Shown in pieces: positions 1 through 14,994 of a DNA stretch of 64,000 nucleotides. The stretch is taken from the NCBI GenBank assembly GCA_036245525.1, contig BTPG01000004.1, positions 162,498,574 to 162,562,573 of the forward strand, read 5' to 3'. Each line of letters begins with the position of its first letter. The stretch's first letter is position 1. The notes beneath the pieces were generated by a model. The model was given only the letters and a program-made list of their open reading frames with translations, was not told where the DNA came from and ran no database searches. This DNA comes from Semisulcospira habei (lineage: Eukaryota; Mollusca; Gastropoda; Semisulcospiridae). The translations under genes were made by a program, and so were the position numbers.

Positions 1-599
1 CCGGGAATTCCGATCTCAGAAGAACAGCGCGCATTATGCTGTGGCAAAGAACCAACGTGCTTTTCTCCCATTTCAAGCATCTCAGGAGTGGCTCTTCCCA
101 CGCCACGCGCAACATCACTGCCTGAGGAGTAGCGTGAGTGTGCGCAGCGATGGAGTGCCGGCAGGCTTCGGGCCCCACATTCCACAGAGTGACGTGATGA
201 CGGACACCTCCCCAACACAGTGACTGTATTTCTTACAACACTGACTTAACAGCGTGTGGATGTGTGTACTGTGCTTTAGAAACAATTTTGGACAGCTTTT
301 ACGTTAATATTGTAGTCATTACTATTTATTGCTGAAAAATAAGTAGGTGTGAAATTATATATTAGTTAAGTTATAAGTGACATGATTAAGGTGGTGACTG
401 TTTATGCCGGAGCGAATGTCTAATAGCCGGCGCTGTTCTTATAGCGACGGGCCCCCAGGTAGCAACTGTGAAAGTATAATTCGTCTTTTTGTTTTGTTGA
501 TGCGTATTTCTCATTTGTGTAACTAGTCTCAGCCAAGCAGAAAGTTTAAAAACATTATATTATGTGTTTAAGAGATACTATGATAGGGCTGTCCTTAGT
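1..599. other. No supported gene
   Basis: Every reading frame here is short and unlike any family I recognise. The right part may be the 3' untranslated region of the LINE whose tail lies at 811-828, but no coding match ties it to that element. Confidence 0.5.
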
Positions 600-830
600 T
601 TGCTTTGTGTCAGGGAGGTTCAGGTCGGGTTGGGGCCGCTGGCGCCGGCCATGAGACGCCTTGGCGACGGGCTTCACCCGTCCCGAGCCACTGTCCATTT
701 CAGTGTTGTGTGTGAACTGTTGTGTGAGTGTGGGTGATTGCGAGTTGCACCTGAGGTGGCGAAACAAATTTTCCTGTACGTGTCAACATGTATTTGGAAC
801 AATAAAGTTGATTCATTCATTCATTCATAA
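600..830 (+). mobile_element. 3' end of a non-LTR retrotransposon
   Basis: The stretch ends with a polyadenylation signal (AATAAA, 801-806) followed at once by an (ATTC)n tail at about 811-828. That is the standard 3' end of a plus-strand LINE of the CR1/Jockey/Rex type. No RT coding sequence is recognisable upstream, so only a 3' UTR seems to be present and the left boundary is a guess. Confidence 0.5.
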
Positions 831-924
831 ATACTTTAAAAAAAGATCAAAGTCCGTGTATGAAATCTTCCTTCTGAAAGAAATCATTGCGTGAGAAGGA
901 AAAAAACAACGTGGTTCACGAGCA

Positions 925-972
925 TTGCAGGCGACTAAGGCTATCTCACGGCGGGAGAGAGAGCTAGAGAGC

Positions 973-1031
<59 letters not shown>
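925..1031. repeat. (GA)n microsatellite with a LINE-tail scrap
   Basis: A pure (GA)n run covers about 975-1031. Just before it, 929-954 carries a diverged copy of the 'gcgactaaggc' 3' tail motif of the Nimb/I-like LINE at 24.9-30.4 kb, in the minus orientation. A scrap of the 'atcgaccatgat' motif, found in the hairpin at 52155-52250, lies near 1137. Confidence 0.7.
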
Positions 1032-1033
<2 letters not shown>

Positions 1034-1222
1034 GCTGTGTTAACGGTGTGATCATTGCCCGGACAGATGTCCCACCTGTGATCCCGCGACGCGAAACAGT
1101 TATGTTTCTCGCCTCAGGCGTCAACTGTGGGACAAGGATCGACCATGATGGGTCAATGGTAGTGACTTTTTGGCTGTATGCCCTTCCAGGTCTTAAAAGG
1201 GACCCGATGTCAACACAATACT

Positions 1223-1374
1223 GAGATTATTCTGTAGTAGCTAACACAACAGAAGCACCTATCTGTTCGTTTTAATCGGAGCAGCTGTTCTGCCACAAGA
1301 GATTATTCTGTAGTAGCTAACACAACAGAAGCACCTATCTGTTCGTTTTATTCGGAGCAGCAGTTCTGCCACAA
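1223..1374. repeat. Two-copy 76-bp tandem duplication
   Basis: The unit at 1223-1298 (begins GAGATTATTCTGTAG, ends TGCCACAA) is repeated at 1299-1374 with only a few substitutions. A C-run at 1384-1397 and a short (CAA)n follow directly. This is a recent local duplication with no coding signal. Confidence 0.85.
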
Positions 1375-1688
1375 CAGAATCAGCCCCCCCCCCCCCCACC
1401 AACAAAAACAACAACAACAACAAAAAACCGAGATCAGAAGGGGTGGCTGCCAATGCTTATAATCCAGGAAAATGTAGGCAGGAAAAATGATAGGGATGAG
1501 AGAGAAGGTGGGGGCTGCTATGTTAGTAATAATAATAATAATAAAGGTAATTTGTATAGCGCCCAATCACCAAGGTGCTCTAGGCGCTTTACAATCACAG
1601 TAATGAAACAGTGAAGCAGAATACACAAACAAGCACATACAACAAAAAATATACATTAATTTACAAGGGCAAAAACTCACACCACACA

Positions 1689-1792
<104 letters not shown>

Positions 1793-1818
1793 TGATGAGC
1801 CGGCAGACAAAATGGTCT

Positions 1819-3051
1819 TTACGTATATGCAACAGAGAAAAGGTGTGTTTTAAGCTTGGATTTGAAAATGGAAAGAGATGATGAGTGACGCACATCAGCT
1901 GGGAGAGCGTTCCATGTAATGGGACCAAAATACGAAAATGCACGATGACCTTGAGTGACCTTATTACGTCTAGGGATACGGAAAACACGAGTGTCTGAAG
2001 CAGAGCGTAGTGAGCGGGACGGTGTATACAGCTGGACAAGATCAGACAAGTAAGGAGGGGCAGAACCAGAGATGATATTGAAACAAATAACACAGACTTT
2101 ATACTGAATTCTGTATGAAACTGGCAGCCAGTGCAAATTAGCTAGTAGAGGCATAATGTGTTCACGTTTCGGTACACGAAAAATCAGACGTGCAGCACAG
2201 TTCATGACTCGCTGGATTTGGTCAAGAAGATTTTGCGGAACACCGGACAAAAGAGAGTTGCAATAGTCTATTCGGGACAGCACAAGGGAGGTAACAAGTG
2301 TTTTGGTAACTTCAACAGTCAGCAGATGTCGAACAGTGCTGATCCTTCTGAGTTCAATGAAGGCAAGCTGGCAAACTTTCTTCACTTGTTCCTTCATTGT
2401 CAGCCTGTTGTCAAAAATGACACCCAAGTTACGGGCCGAGCTAGAAAAGGAGATGGCACTCTCGCCCACCATCATTGACTCAGGTAGATCAGCACTGCAC
2501 GTAGAGGAGCACATCATTCGGAGGGACTCAGTTTTGTCACTGTTCAGCTGGAGCTTGTTCTGTGTGGTCCACTTCTGAACATCACAAATACAAGCCTCCA
2601 AAGACTGCACCATTTGATCGACATGTTCACGAAGGGAGTGTTTGTACAATTCTGTATCATCTGCATATAAATGATAAGAAACTAAGTGACGCTCAATGAC
2701 ATGCGACAGGGGCTGTGTATACAAAGTAAAGAGAACAGGCCCCAAGACCGACCCCTGTGGAACGCCACAAAGCAGCTCAACAGGGTGGGACTCAAATCCT
2801 GCCACTGAAACCATCTGCAAGCGACCAACAAAGTAGGATTGGAAAAATTTCAGTGCTGTGCTTTGAATGCCAAACACATCACGAAGGCGGGCAAGTAAAA
2901 TGTCATGGTCAATGGTATCAAACGCTGCGCTCAGATCGAGCAGAGTCAGAACAGAGATTAGATCTTCATCGCTAGCACCAAGTAGGTCATTCACAACACG
3001 CAGCAATGCTGTCTCCGTGCTATGACCAGACCTATATGCTGACTGGAACAC
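1819..3051 (-). CDS. Reverse transcriptase, C-terminal part (L2/CR1-like LINE)
   Basis: A 410-codon open frame encodes the C-terminal two thirds of a LINE reverse transcriptase, the enzyme that copies element RNA into a nicked chromosomal target. Residues 2-16 (FQSAYRSGHSTETAL) and about 40-55 (DLSAAFDTIDHDI) match L2-type RT motifs. GVPQGSVLGP (about 94-103) and the catalytic YADD box (about 128-131) are intact. The end (about 365-410) has the usual FSYFGPITWNALP and a final Leu/Phe-rich tail. The endonuclease and first RT motifs are missing, so it cannot act alone. The frame has no stops or shifts, unlike copy 2, so this insertion is probably young. The initial Met is only the first ATG after the truncation point. 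Confidence 0.85.
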   Translation of the reverse strand: MFQSAYRSGHSTETALLRVVNDLLGASDEDLISVLTLLDLSAAFDTIDHDILLARLRDVFGIQSTALKFFQSYFVGRLQMVSVAGFESHPVELLCGVPQGSVLGPVLFTLYTQPLSHVIERHLVSYHLYADDTELYKHSLREHVDQMVQSLEACICDVQKWTTQNKLQLNSDKTESLRMMCSSTCSADLPESMMVGESAISFSSSARNLGVIFDNRLTMKEQVKKVCQLAFIELRRISTVRHLLTVEVTKTLVTSLVLSRIDYCNSLLSGVPQNLLDQIQRVMNCAARLIFRVPKREHIMPLLANLHWLPVSYRIQYKVCVICFNIISGSAPPYLSDLVQLYTPSRSLRSASDTRVFRIPRRNKVTQGHRAFSYFGPITWNALPADVRHSSSLSIFKSKLKTHLFSVAYT

Positions 3052-3055
3052 ATGT

Positions 3056-4144
3056 TAGTGACTGGAAGCACTTTCTTAGCACCCCACGCCTTCCCTTTTT
3101 TATTGTCTAGACCATGATCATTGGTCACAATATTACACAGCTTTCTTCCGTACAAAACAAAACAAAACAAAACAAAAAAAAAAAAAAAAAAAAAAACCGA
3201 AAAAAAACAAACAAGAAAATGTGACGTCTGATATTTTACGTAATGTACCTTCGTGTCGAGAAAAAAATTATGATGTCACAAATACTGTTTGCAATACTTT
3301 ATTGTTGCCAAACTACTGCTCCGATTTTTTAGAAAATCCCTCTGCTAACTGAATTTCTTAGAATACAAAATAAGTCCCTATGCCGTGTTGGCCTCTGGTT
3401 ACCTTTAATGTCTTGTGGTCGATCAAACGTCGAATGTTACTTAGTGCGGATCAGACTAAGCTGAAATGTAGACGATCGGCCAATGAGCAAATGATCATCA
3501 GACCGACGACGGCGGTACGTGGGCTAACTAAGGCCGACATTGGCCAGAAGACCTGTCCCTCACGGATGATCATCTGGATGTCAAAGAGGTGCGAGAAAGC
3601 AGACATACAAGAGTACACAAAATTTTAGCACCGTCACTCCTCGTGTCTCTAGCTAGTGCTTTACCGCGACCCTTCCTCGTGGACACCGGCGTAAAGGGAG
3701 AACAGCCAGAAAATACTGAGATCTAAAGAGTGAACTCTATTGTTCAAGATGCTGAGTTTCGTCTCTATACCACACAAGTGCAAGAGGCATAGATGAGTCC
3801 TCATTCGGGTTGGTGGGGTCGGCGGGGGGGGGGGGGGGGGGGGATGTGGTGGCTGTGCAACTGAAATTTGGCTGAAACACTTCGCTGATGGCGAGGTGGG
3901 GGTGCGTAGGATATTTGGGATTCTCACGCTCTCTGAATGGCCACGTCCACTGTAAGCTGATGCATAAAACTGATCAGCTGCTCGCGGTGAATGGTTCTCG
4001 TTGTTACACGAAGAATTCTCCACTTTGAACGTATCATGTGTTTGTCACCGCCGCAGAAAAAAAAACGTCGAAGTTTTGAGGATTAATGTCTTTTGTCCAT
4101 CACGAAGGTGATTTCAAAGACGGACGCCAAATATAGGATCTGAA
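3056..4144. other. No supported gene; homopolymer runs
   Basis: This holds an A-rich run (about 3162-3196), a G-run (about 3826-3843) and otherwise unique-looking sequence. Frames of 82 and 120 codons exist but resemble no family, and the longer one reads through the G-run. Confidence 0.6.
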
Positions 4145-4235
4145 CAAGTTTTGACCCAGCTGGATTCACTCGGGACCTTTTGGATGAGAGTGCTGAGTCG
4201 AACGCTCTACCACCGAGCCACCCAGCTCCCCGTCT
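4145..4235 (-). mobile_element. tRNA-derived SINE, head region
   Basis: On the minus strand 4158-4230 reads like a degenerate tRNA. A box A-like TGGCTCGGTGGTAGAGCG is followed by an anticodon-arm-like CGTTCGACTCAGCA and a weak box B (GGTCCCGAGTGAATCC). Just downstream, AAAACTTGTTCAGATCC resembles the body of the SINE at 54596-54705 (AAATTTGTTCAGATC). These internal boxes would drive RNA polymerase III transcription. The acceptor stem does not pair, so this is not a functional tRNA gene. Confidence 0.6.
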
Positions 4236-4245
4236 CCGCCGCAGA

Positions 4246-5289
4246 GAGTGTAGCCTTGGCCTCGCGGTTCATTGAGCGTGCTTTTCGGTTCTAATGGCAA
4301 AGCATTCGAGAACGAAATAGGATATAGAAATACTAACTCGTCCATGAAGCCATTCCACTCTTGTTTCAAGGTTTTGACCCATATCGTTTAGATGGCACAA
4401 GACGGCAGACGAAAATACAAAATCTAAAAGCACAAAATCTCAAATGAACCCGACTCTTCAGTTTGGCGAAAATGAAGTATCTAGATTCCTTGTAGTTGTA
4501 GCTTACCTAAGTTCGGACAAACTTTGATGTCGCGAAATCATGTCTTGCATTTTCATGATACGAATAACGGAAAACGAAACACGAATAGAGCAGACTGACA
4601 CATGCCTTGCCAGGTTCTTGGTCGATTACTTTACCGGAAAATGTGTTTGCGAATAAGTTGAAAATTACTGTTGTGGATTAGTTTAAATACTTGAAAAATG
4701 TAACCCATGCACCCATGATCTGAGCTAAACATTCACTGTTTGTGACGCCTATGTTTAACCTGTGACGTCAAAAGTTTTTTTTTATCGTGTTCCACGCCCA
4801 TACTTAAGTTCCGGGATTTGCGCCCCCCCCCCCCCTCCTTCCCACCCTCCCCGATCTGAGTGTAGAATCCTCTGAGGATGTTGGTGAAAGTCGGAAAATC
4901 TACACCACTGAGCATTAAAGCCATTTTGATCATTATGGTCAGTTGGACGACTATTTTCTTCACTGCCTGGGCCGTATCATTTGTTTGATTGTAAGCACAG
5001 GCCGTAAGGGCACATTTGTTACCTCGTTTTTGCTTCTTTTCGCATACACCAAGCTTTCTATGTCATTTTACATGCCGTTTTACCACTTTTTTTTTTACTC
5101 ATCAAAATTAATCACACAAGACTGCCCTCCGGAACCGCTTGATAGTGAAACGCGAAAAAAAAAATGCTGGCGTCACAGCCGTGGAACTGCATATAAGGGA
5201 GGCCCCTTCTGGGTTAATATCAGAAAAATCAAAACGAGCAAAGCACTTGTGTAGGCTCTGTTGAGTCAGCCCAACCGGCAAACGGGAGT
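4246..5289. other. No supported gene
   Basis: Unique-looking DNA with a C-run at about 4824-4840. The 103-codon plus frame starting at 4943 has no recognisable domain. Confidence 0.6.
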
Positions 5290-5442
5290 ACGTTAAACCA
5301 TGGGTGGTAATGATTTACGAGCCGAGACTTGCTTTTGACACACAAATTCTGGCTCCGAGGCTCCGGAGAGCCTCGGAGCCAGAACGTGTGTGTCAAAAAG
5401 CAAGTCTCGGCTCGTAAGTTATCGCTACTCACGGTTTAACGT
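5290..5442. repeat. Foldback (palindromic) element with layered arms
   Basis: Outer arms ACGTTAAACC (5290) and GGTTTAACGT (5433-5442) enclose a longer inverted repeat. TTACGAGCCGAGACTTGC at about 5315 pairs with its complement ending near 5417, and the centre is GGCTCCGAGGCTC...GAGCCTCGGAGCC. One strand could fold into a hairpin of about 150 nt. No coding sequence. This is consistent with a MITE or other foldback element. Confidence 0.8.
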
Positions 5443-6052
5443 ATACGGAAGAGCGAGCACAGAAAACCAAGACACGACTCTAAACTGATTCAGTTCTACA
5501 CTGAAACCCGAATATCGAGGAGCAGCTCAAGTCGATCATGGTTAGCAGGCGGCGTAGATTCTCACGAACACCGGTGACTGCAGGGACCCGTGTGAATCCA
5601 TGCCTCCTACAGACGGAGAGAGTTGGGTGCGAGACTGTGGAGACAAGTCAGTCTGAAGTCTGACAGACCCTGACCAATACCCAGCCGGATTACAAAACTT
5701 GCGACACCCATGTTTCTCGAGTTGGTCCTATAATGCGGAAGCGAGGATAGATCACTGCCCAGTAAGCGAAATGTCCTCGTAGTTGTGCGCGAGCCAACGC
5801 CGGCCGACGTCGGATCGAGGATCTTACGCTTACTGAGTGGTTTGCCTTCTTGTTGCCCGGCTAATTCTTCAGGGCGCCAGTCTAATCACGCGCTATCATG
5901 AGCCATTTATATCTGCGGCAGCCGGCACTAAGACATAGATGAAACGCTGGATTTACGAAGAATGGTTCAACAATTTCAGTTGATATCGGATGTTGGCTGC
6001 GTAGCCTCCTTATCAACAGTCCAGGTGACATCATGCGCAAGGAGATTAACAG
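5443..6052. other. No supported gene
   Basis: No domain, repeat family or microsatellite could be recognised. Confidence 0.5.
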
Positions 6053-6172
6053 TTAACCCCTTGACTCAGCTGCCCAGAACGAGTGAACTTGATCCAATGA
6101 AAAGAGACATACATCCCCATGGACTCCCGCAGTCGCAGGGGCTCATGAGGATCTATGCCTCTGGCTGGCGCC
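6053..6172. repeat. TTAA-associated palindrome, left part (hairpin family P)
   Basis: Starts with TTAACCCCTTGACTC at 6053 and contains a degenerate hairpin whose right arm is GGGGCTCATGAGGATCTATG, beginning near 6138. Related hairpins occur near 40500, 40911, 45925, 50743 and 52346. The right end of this copy is not clear. Confidence 0.6.
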
Positions 6173-6520
6173 AATTTGCTTCCATGTCCCTCGGACGGTT
6201 AGACTTCTTCGCCATTGAATTACTGAAGGTTTCAGAAGCACAGTCTGTGTCCACTGACAGTGAAGGAGTTCATGGCTCATGTGGGCGTTTCTGCGTCTTT
6301 GCGGTGGTGAAACATCTCGGCCAATTGCGAATAGGAAAGGTAGGACGCGGCAGTGCCCACGATAGAAGACAGAATGATACAGGTTGAACATGAGGCCTGC
6401 GCCTCTTCAGGTCCAATATCAGCCCGACGACCTTCTTGCTTCCTGGGACATGTTTATTTGTACTGTACATTGATTTTGCAGTGGACACCATACAGTGAAA
6501 CACTGGATCATAAGTAGCTT

Positions 6521-6636
6521 AAAATTGCAGGTGTTTCGATGAAAACAGTGATTTCAAAGCGCGGAATAACGTGTGATATCGCATGTTTGTCCGGACTTAC
6601 AATCCACTGTTTTCATCGACACACGTGCAATTTTGA
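6521..6636. repeat. Short inverted-repeat element
   Basis: GTGTTTCGATGAAAACAGTG near 6531 is matched by its near-exact complement CACTGTTTTCATCGACACA near 6606. The arms extend outward to AAAATTGCA and TGCAATTTT. The loop is about 55 bp. No gene content. Confidence 0.75.
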
Positions 6637-6683
6637 CCTACCTCTAATTTCCGAAAATCGTCTATTGACACCACAACGCTGGA

Positions 6684-6975
6684 TCTCACAATATAAACGT
6701 GTCCAGACTTTCAGCATCTGCCCTGCCGCTGCTGAAAGTCTGGACACGTTTATGTTGTGAGATCCCAGCTCAGGTGATTGAGTGTTCGACTCTTGTCCGA
6801 CAGGTCGTGTGTTCGAACGCACCTGCAGTGAAACAGACCTCTTTTCGGTGTCCCGTCTTGGTGGCAGACCAGAGACGTTTAACGTTTCCAACAGCGGCGG
6901 GAAAGGTATAGTTGTAAATTCGAGAACCAGTCTATTAGACCAAACTGAGAATTACGAAAGGTGTCCCAAAAGTTC
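6684..6975 (+). mobile_element. tRNA-derived SINE with 5' hairpin, plus orientation
   Basis: A hairpin (6693-6753, arms AAACGTGTCCAGACTTTCAG and its complement) precedes a tRNA-like head at about 6761-6835. The box A region reads AGCTCAGGTGATTGAGTG, then comes an anticodon-arm-like TTCGACTCTTGTCC and a clear box B (TGTTCGAACGCACC). The body runs to about 6975. An inverted copy of the same unit lies at 7900-8190. Box B fits the pol III consensus, but the ends do not form an acceptor stem, so this is a SINE, not a tRNA gene. Confidence 0.75.
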
Positions 6976-7009
6976 TATCACAAATGCTTCTGGTAGTTGG
7001 TTTTAGCCC

Positions 7010-7395
7010 ATCAACGGTGAACTAGAGATACACGGTAATACCAGTATATCGAATAAAAACGGTATGGGCCATTGTACTGGCAATGCCGTGTACCGGTACA
7101 CTGCGCCATTATTAGCAAGGAACCAAAAACAGAAAGTGGAAAGAAAAAAGTAACGGATCGAGGGGTGGAGGTAACTAGTGTGAGCTGTTTTCTAAAGTGT
7201 GCTTTTGTTCAGCTTAGTACGTCACGTTTCCAAATCGTCTGATATGTATGAATCGCGGTGCACAAACAGACCACTGCAGTTCATGGCTGGCAACTGACTG
7301 GCTTGGCGCCGGGCAAATCATGCATCATCCTTCAGCCATCCGCATACTCATGTGTGTGTGTGCGTGCGTGCAAAAGAGAGAGGAAGGAGAGTGAG

Positions 7396-7398
<3 letters not shown>
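7010..7398. other. No supported gene
   Basis: Unremarkable sequence leading into a (TG)/(GA) transition. The short frames are low-complexity. Confidence 0.5.

Positions 7399-7478
<80 letters not shown>
7399..7478. repeat. (GA)n microsatellite at a LINE 3' junction
   Basis: About 80 bp of (GA)n ends exactly where the minus-strand LINE tail begins (GACGAAACTTTATTATAGG; AATAAAGTTTCGTC on the element strand). The tract is therefore (TC)n on the sense strand of the LINE. Confidence 0.95.
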
Positions 7479-7540
7479 GAAACTTTATTATAGGATAAAG
7501 AATTAAGCATGATATTGACTATCTTACGTGCTGACCTCTA

Positions 7541-8567
7541 GGTCCGAATGCAGGAGCAGGTATTATTAAATTTAGTCCGGAATAACCCCAACTTCCAGAA
7601 TAGCTATTCTCCACTTAGTCGCGACTTGCCATCGGTATGCAGGGGTCGAGGATTATTCCGGAATAGCTATCCGCGGGTGATTCCCTCGGGATATTTTTAG
7701 ATAGGGTTTCCCCCAAGAACATGATTTGCGCTCACTTCGCATGCTCAACTTATGCGCATTGCACTTCCGCACTTTTGTGTAAGATACAACGGTGCCCACA
7801 TCGCACACATGAATGTTTCAGCCTGATTCTGGTCTAGCCGTACACACTTTGTTTTCCCTGCGTGTAAAGATGTCTTTGACATCGCACACTATATGATGCA
7901 ACTTTTGGGACACCGGCTTTCGTAATTCTCAGTTTGGTCAAAATGAGTAGACTGTGGTTCTCGAATTTACGACTATACCTTTTGGAAACGTTAAACGTCT
8001 CTGGTCTGCCACCAAGACGGGACACCGAAAAGAGGTCTGTTTCACTGCAGGTGCGTTCGAACACACGACCTGTCGGACAAGAGTCGAGCACTCTATCACC
8101 TGAGCTGGGATCTCACAACCAACATAAACGTGTCCAGACTTTCAACAGCCGCAGGGCAACTGCTGAAAGTCTGGACACGTTTATGTTTCATCGCCCGGCG
8201 GCAGTACACACTTCTGCTACTTTGGAAAGTGGTAACGCGATACATGGATAGCGGCAGATGGCGCAGTTGTATCCCTTTACTGTACAGTTTTCAGTCCATA
8301 CAAAGTTTAGTTCATTCTGTTCACTGTCTGAGATGTTTTCTCATCCAGTCATGTGCTGTTTTCGTTAAAGCCACGAGTGCCGCCAGCCATTTAACCTCGG
8401 AATAGGCCGCTATTCCCAGCTGAAAGCTGGGTATAACGTTAGGAATAGAACTGACCAGGGCGGAATAGCACTATTTTGCTTCCCTGCATACACAATTTTC
8501 TGACTATTCCGGAGGATAGAAGATATTCCCGGTGAGCCAGCCTAGTACCTGCTCCTGCATTCGGACC
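7541..8567. mobile_element. Non-autonomous element with 22-bp perfect TIRs
   Basis: 7541-7562 (starts GGTCCGAATGCAGGAG) is the exact reverse complement of 8546-8567. About 1.03 kb lies from end to end, including a minus-orientation tRNA-SINE (7900-8190) and several GGAATAG/CTATTCC sub-repeats. There is no transposase frame, so it would need enzymes from elsewhere. LINE W sequence on both sides suggests insertion into W. No target-site duplication is obvious, so the superfamily is undetermined. Confidence 0.65.
7900..8190 (-). mobile_element. tRNA-derived SINE, minus orientation
   Basis: Inverted relative of the SINE at 6684-6975, roughly 85-90% alike by eye. It includes the same box B (complement of TGTTCGAACACACG), the GAGACGTTTAACGTTTCC body and the hairpin AAACGTGTCCAGACTTTC near 8125-8185. 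Confidence 0.75.
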
Positions 8568-8990
8568 CAGTTTACTCCTAACTGAAATTTGCATGCATAC
8601 AAACATTTGACAAAATTTAACCAAACGTGAAAGAATAGTGTATAACAGACGGCACTTCGAGAAACAGTTAGCATATTGTTTATGTGAGGCTCCCATTTAA
8701 ACTGGTCGTCTACTAGCTGTGACACTCAATAGTCGATGTTCAGAAGAATGTTGGATTCGTTATTGCAGAGGAGAATTTTGAGACGAAGTTGATGTTTCTG
8801 ATACAGAGTTAACAGCATAAATTTAGTTTTAAAACAGCTGATTGGCATGAGTTGGTGTTTTTTTTTTACTAGTCAGGAAGCAAAGACACGTAATCGTATC
8901 GGTCCGACGGGCTGCCTGGAGAATAGGTTCTGTTTGTCGTTTTGGGTTTTACTAAAATTGAAATTGACGAATCCAGTTTTATGAAGATAA

Positions 8991-9479
8991 ATAAGATTGA
9001 ACAAACAGAAGCTACAGCCATTTACAAACTGAAGCATTTAAGAACTTTATTCAGGCGATGCAATTGTTTAACTCTGCATATGTTGCAGCAACCGTTTGCA
9101 TGTGTTTCCGCATAAGTTAATTTTGTTCGGAGATTAAACCATATGGCGACTTGTCCATTTGAGAATTGTCCCTTGTAAGAATTCAGCAAAATACAATACT
9201 TGTTTGTGATTTTTTTTTTTAATCGCCAAGTATCATTTAACTTTGATGCCGATTTTGATGATCTTAGGTTAAATCGGTATGAAGATATAACCAGTTAAAA
9301 CCATTGAGGAGGTACTGTCAGTTTATTCTGTAGGCAAACTGTCTAAATAGGACAACAGTGTGTCTGCAGATTATTTTGATCATTTTAATTTTAATTATCT
9401 GATCATGTATATACAGTACAAATGCATGCACACATTCAGAATATACAATGTGACCCATTGTTGACAGCTGGGGCACCCT
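8991..9479. other. No supported gene
   Basis: AT-rich unique-looking sequence without a recognisable frame or repeat. Confidence 0.5.
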
Positions 9480-9845
9480 TGTCACATTATAACCTGCTGA
9501 CTAAAAATACACATTAACAAAAATGGTAAAGCCCTCAAGACACTATTGAGTACAAGTAGTGAACCAAACTAGTTTTCTCATCAGCTACATTTCTGTCCAA
9601 TTTGGTTGAAATGTTTTGCAAAATCCTGATGAAAACTGCAGTTCTGCAAAAATAGGCATTTTCCACATAATTTGCTGATCTCTTGTGACCCTTGACCTTT
9701 CCAAGAGGCCCACCAAGTTAGCAAGCATAGGAAGGTCCTACCATCAGGTATCTCTGTACCAGGTTTGGGATGAAAGTTGTAAATATTATTTAAGAAAAAA
9801 AATTTTAAACATTTTTAAATTTGTCTAAAAATAGCTATTTGTTAA

Positions 9846-11030
<1,185 letters not shown>

Positions 11031-11569
11031 ATTTCCTGATCTCTTGTAATACTTGACCTTTCCAGGGGTCATCCACATTAGTATTCATAAGGTCTCACTA
11101 TCAGGTATCTCTGTACCAAATCTGGGTTTGAAGTTGAGAATAGTATTGGAGGGGGGAAAAAAACATCTTTTGTCGAAATATAGCTATTTCCTGAGCTTTT
11201 GTGACCCTTCACCTTTTCGATGGGTCAACCCAATTAATACGTATAGAAAGAAAGGTCTTACCGTCAGGTGTCTTTATCCCAAGTTTGGGTTTAAGGTTGT
11301 GAATAGTATTTGAGAAAATATCAATTTTGTTACAATACGGCAATATTTTACCAATTTCCTGATCCCTGTGACGTTGACCTTTTAAGGGAGGTCACCCAGA
11401 TTGGTATGTTTAGGAAGTTAGAAAGATCTTGCCTCAAAGTATCCTTGGGCCAAGTTTGAAGACTGTGGCTTGAATAGTCTCAGAGAAAATGCCATCGTTA
11501 AAGTTTACCACGGGGGACGGACGACCACTGGCACAGAACATTTTTGCTTCGCACGTGAGCCAAAAAAGT

Positions 11570-11995
11570 AAACAAGATGGGATGAACCATAACCGACGAA
11601 ATCTCTTCTATGTGAGAGCCATAACCCACAATGTTCATTCTACATGCGAGTTGTCCTCGCTGTCAATGGTGTCTATCTGTTGTCTTTGATCTGATTCTGA
11701 CGTTGAAATATCTTTTATTGTAAAAAAAAAAGCCTAGTAGACTTGCCAATGCGTCAGTGAGTTCCATAAGGGGCACAGTGCATACGCGTTATTGGCTTGA
11801 AAAACGATATTTGTCACAACGTAATTTTAGTGTTTACGTTATTTTATATTTTACATGATACGAGTTTCATTTCGCATTCTAGACTTGAGAAAAATGGTGG
11901 CAAAACTATATATAGAATGTCACGATACTGTTTCAGTCTTGCTATAATTTGTGTGAAGTGAGGCTGACTTTACATAGATACATGATATTCTACTG
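11570..11995 (+). repeat. Interspersed repeat B, copy 1
   Basis: Shares CTCGCTGTCAA..GT, TCTGACGTTGAAATATC, CAATGCGTCAGTGAG, AAGGGGCACAGTGCATACGCG and CTAGACTTGAGAAAAATGGTG with 63290-63600. Shorter pieces lie at 17340-17465, 23188-23300 and, inverted, 37690-37930. No coding sequence. In the 63-kb copy it runs on through (TG)n into repeat R, so B and R may be one element. Confidence 0.75.
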
Positions 11996-12027
11996 TGCTC
12001 GCGCATGCTCTTATGCGCACGCGCGCA

Positions 12028-14990
<2,963 letters not shown>

Positions 14991-14994
14991 GCCA

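Larger units (their letters stand above)
7479..8990 (-). pseudogene. CR1-like LINE fragment W, split by a TIR element
   Basis: The 3' end (7479-7540, with AATAAA and a short tail) abuts (GA)n. Beyond the inserted TIR element (7541-8567) the minus strand resumes as decayed RT coding. In 8568-8725 the peptide VDDQFKWEPHINN aligns with VDNQLSWEPHIEN of the LINE at 47981-49611. A stop and frame changes make it dead. The boundary on the 5' side (about 8990) is uncertain. Assignment to the same family as fragments D, Y and Z rests on this short motif. Confidence 0.5.

Noticed and set aside
1..20. Cloning-vector junction (adjacent CCGGG and GAATTC at the window start)
   Set aside because: Short restriction-like words occur by chance, and nothing vector-like follows.
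6761..6835. Functional tRNA gene
   Set aside because: Box B is good and the anticodon region plausible, but the ends do not pair as an acceptor stem and the unit continues as a repeated SINE body. The same holds at 4158-4230, 50183-50245 and 54596-54660.
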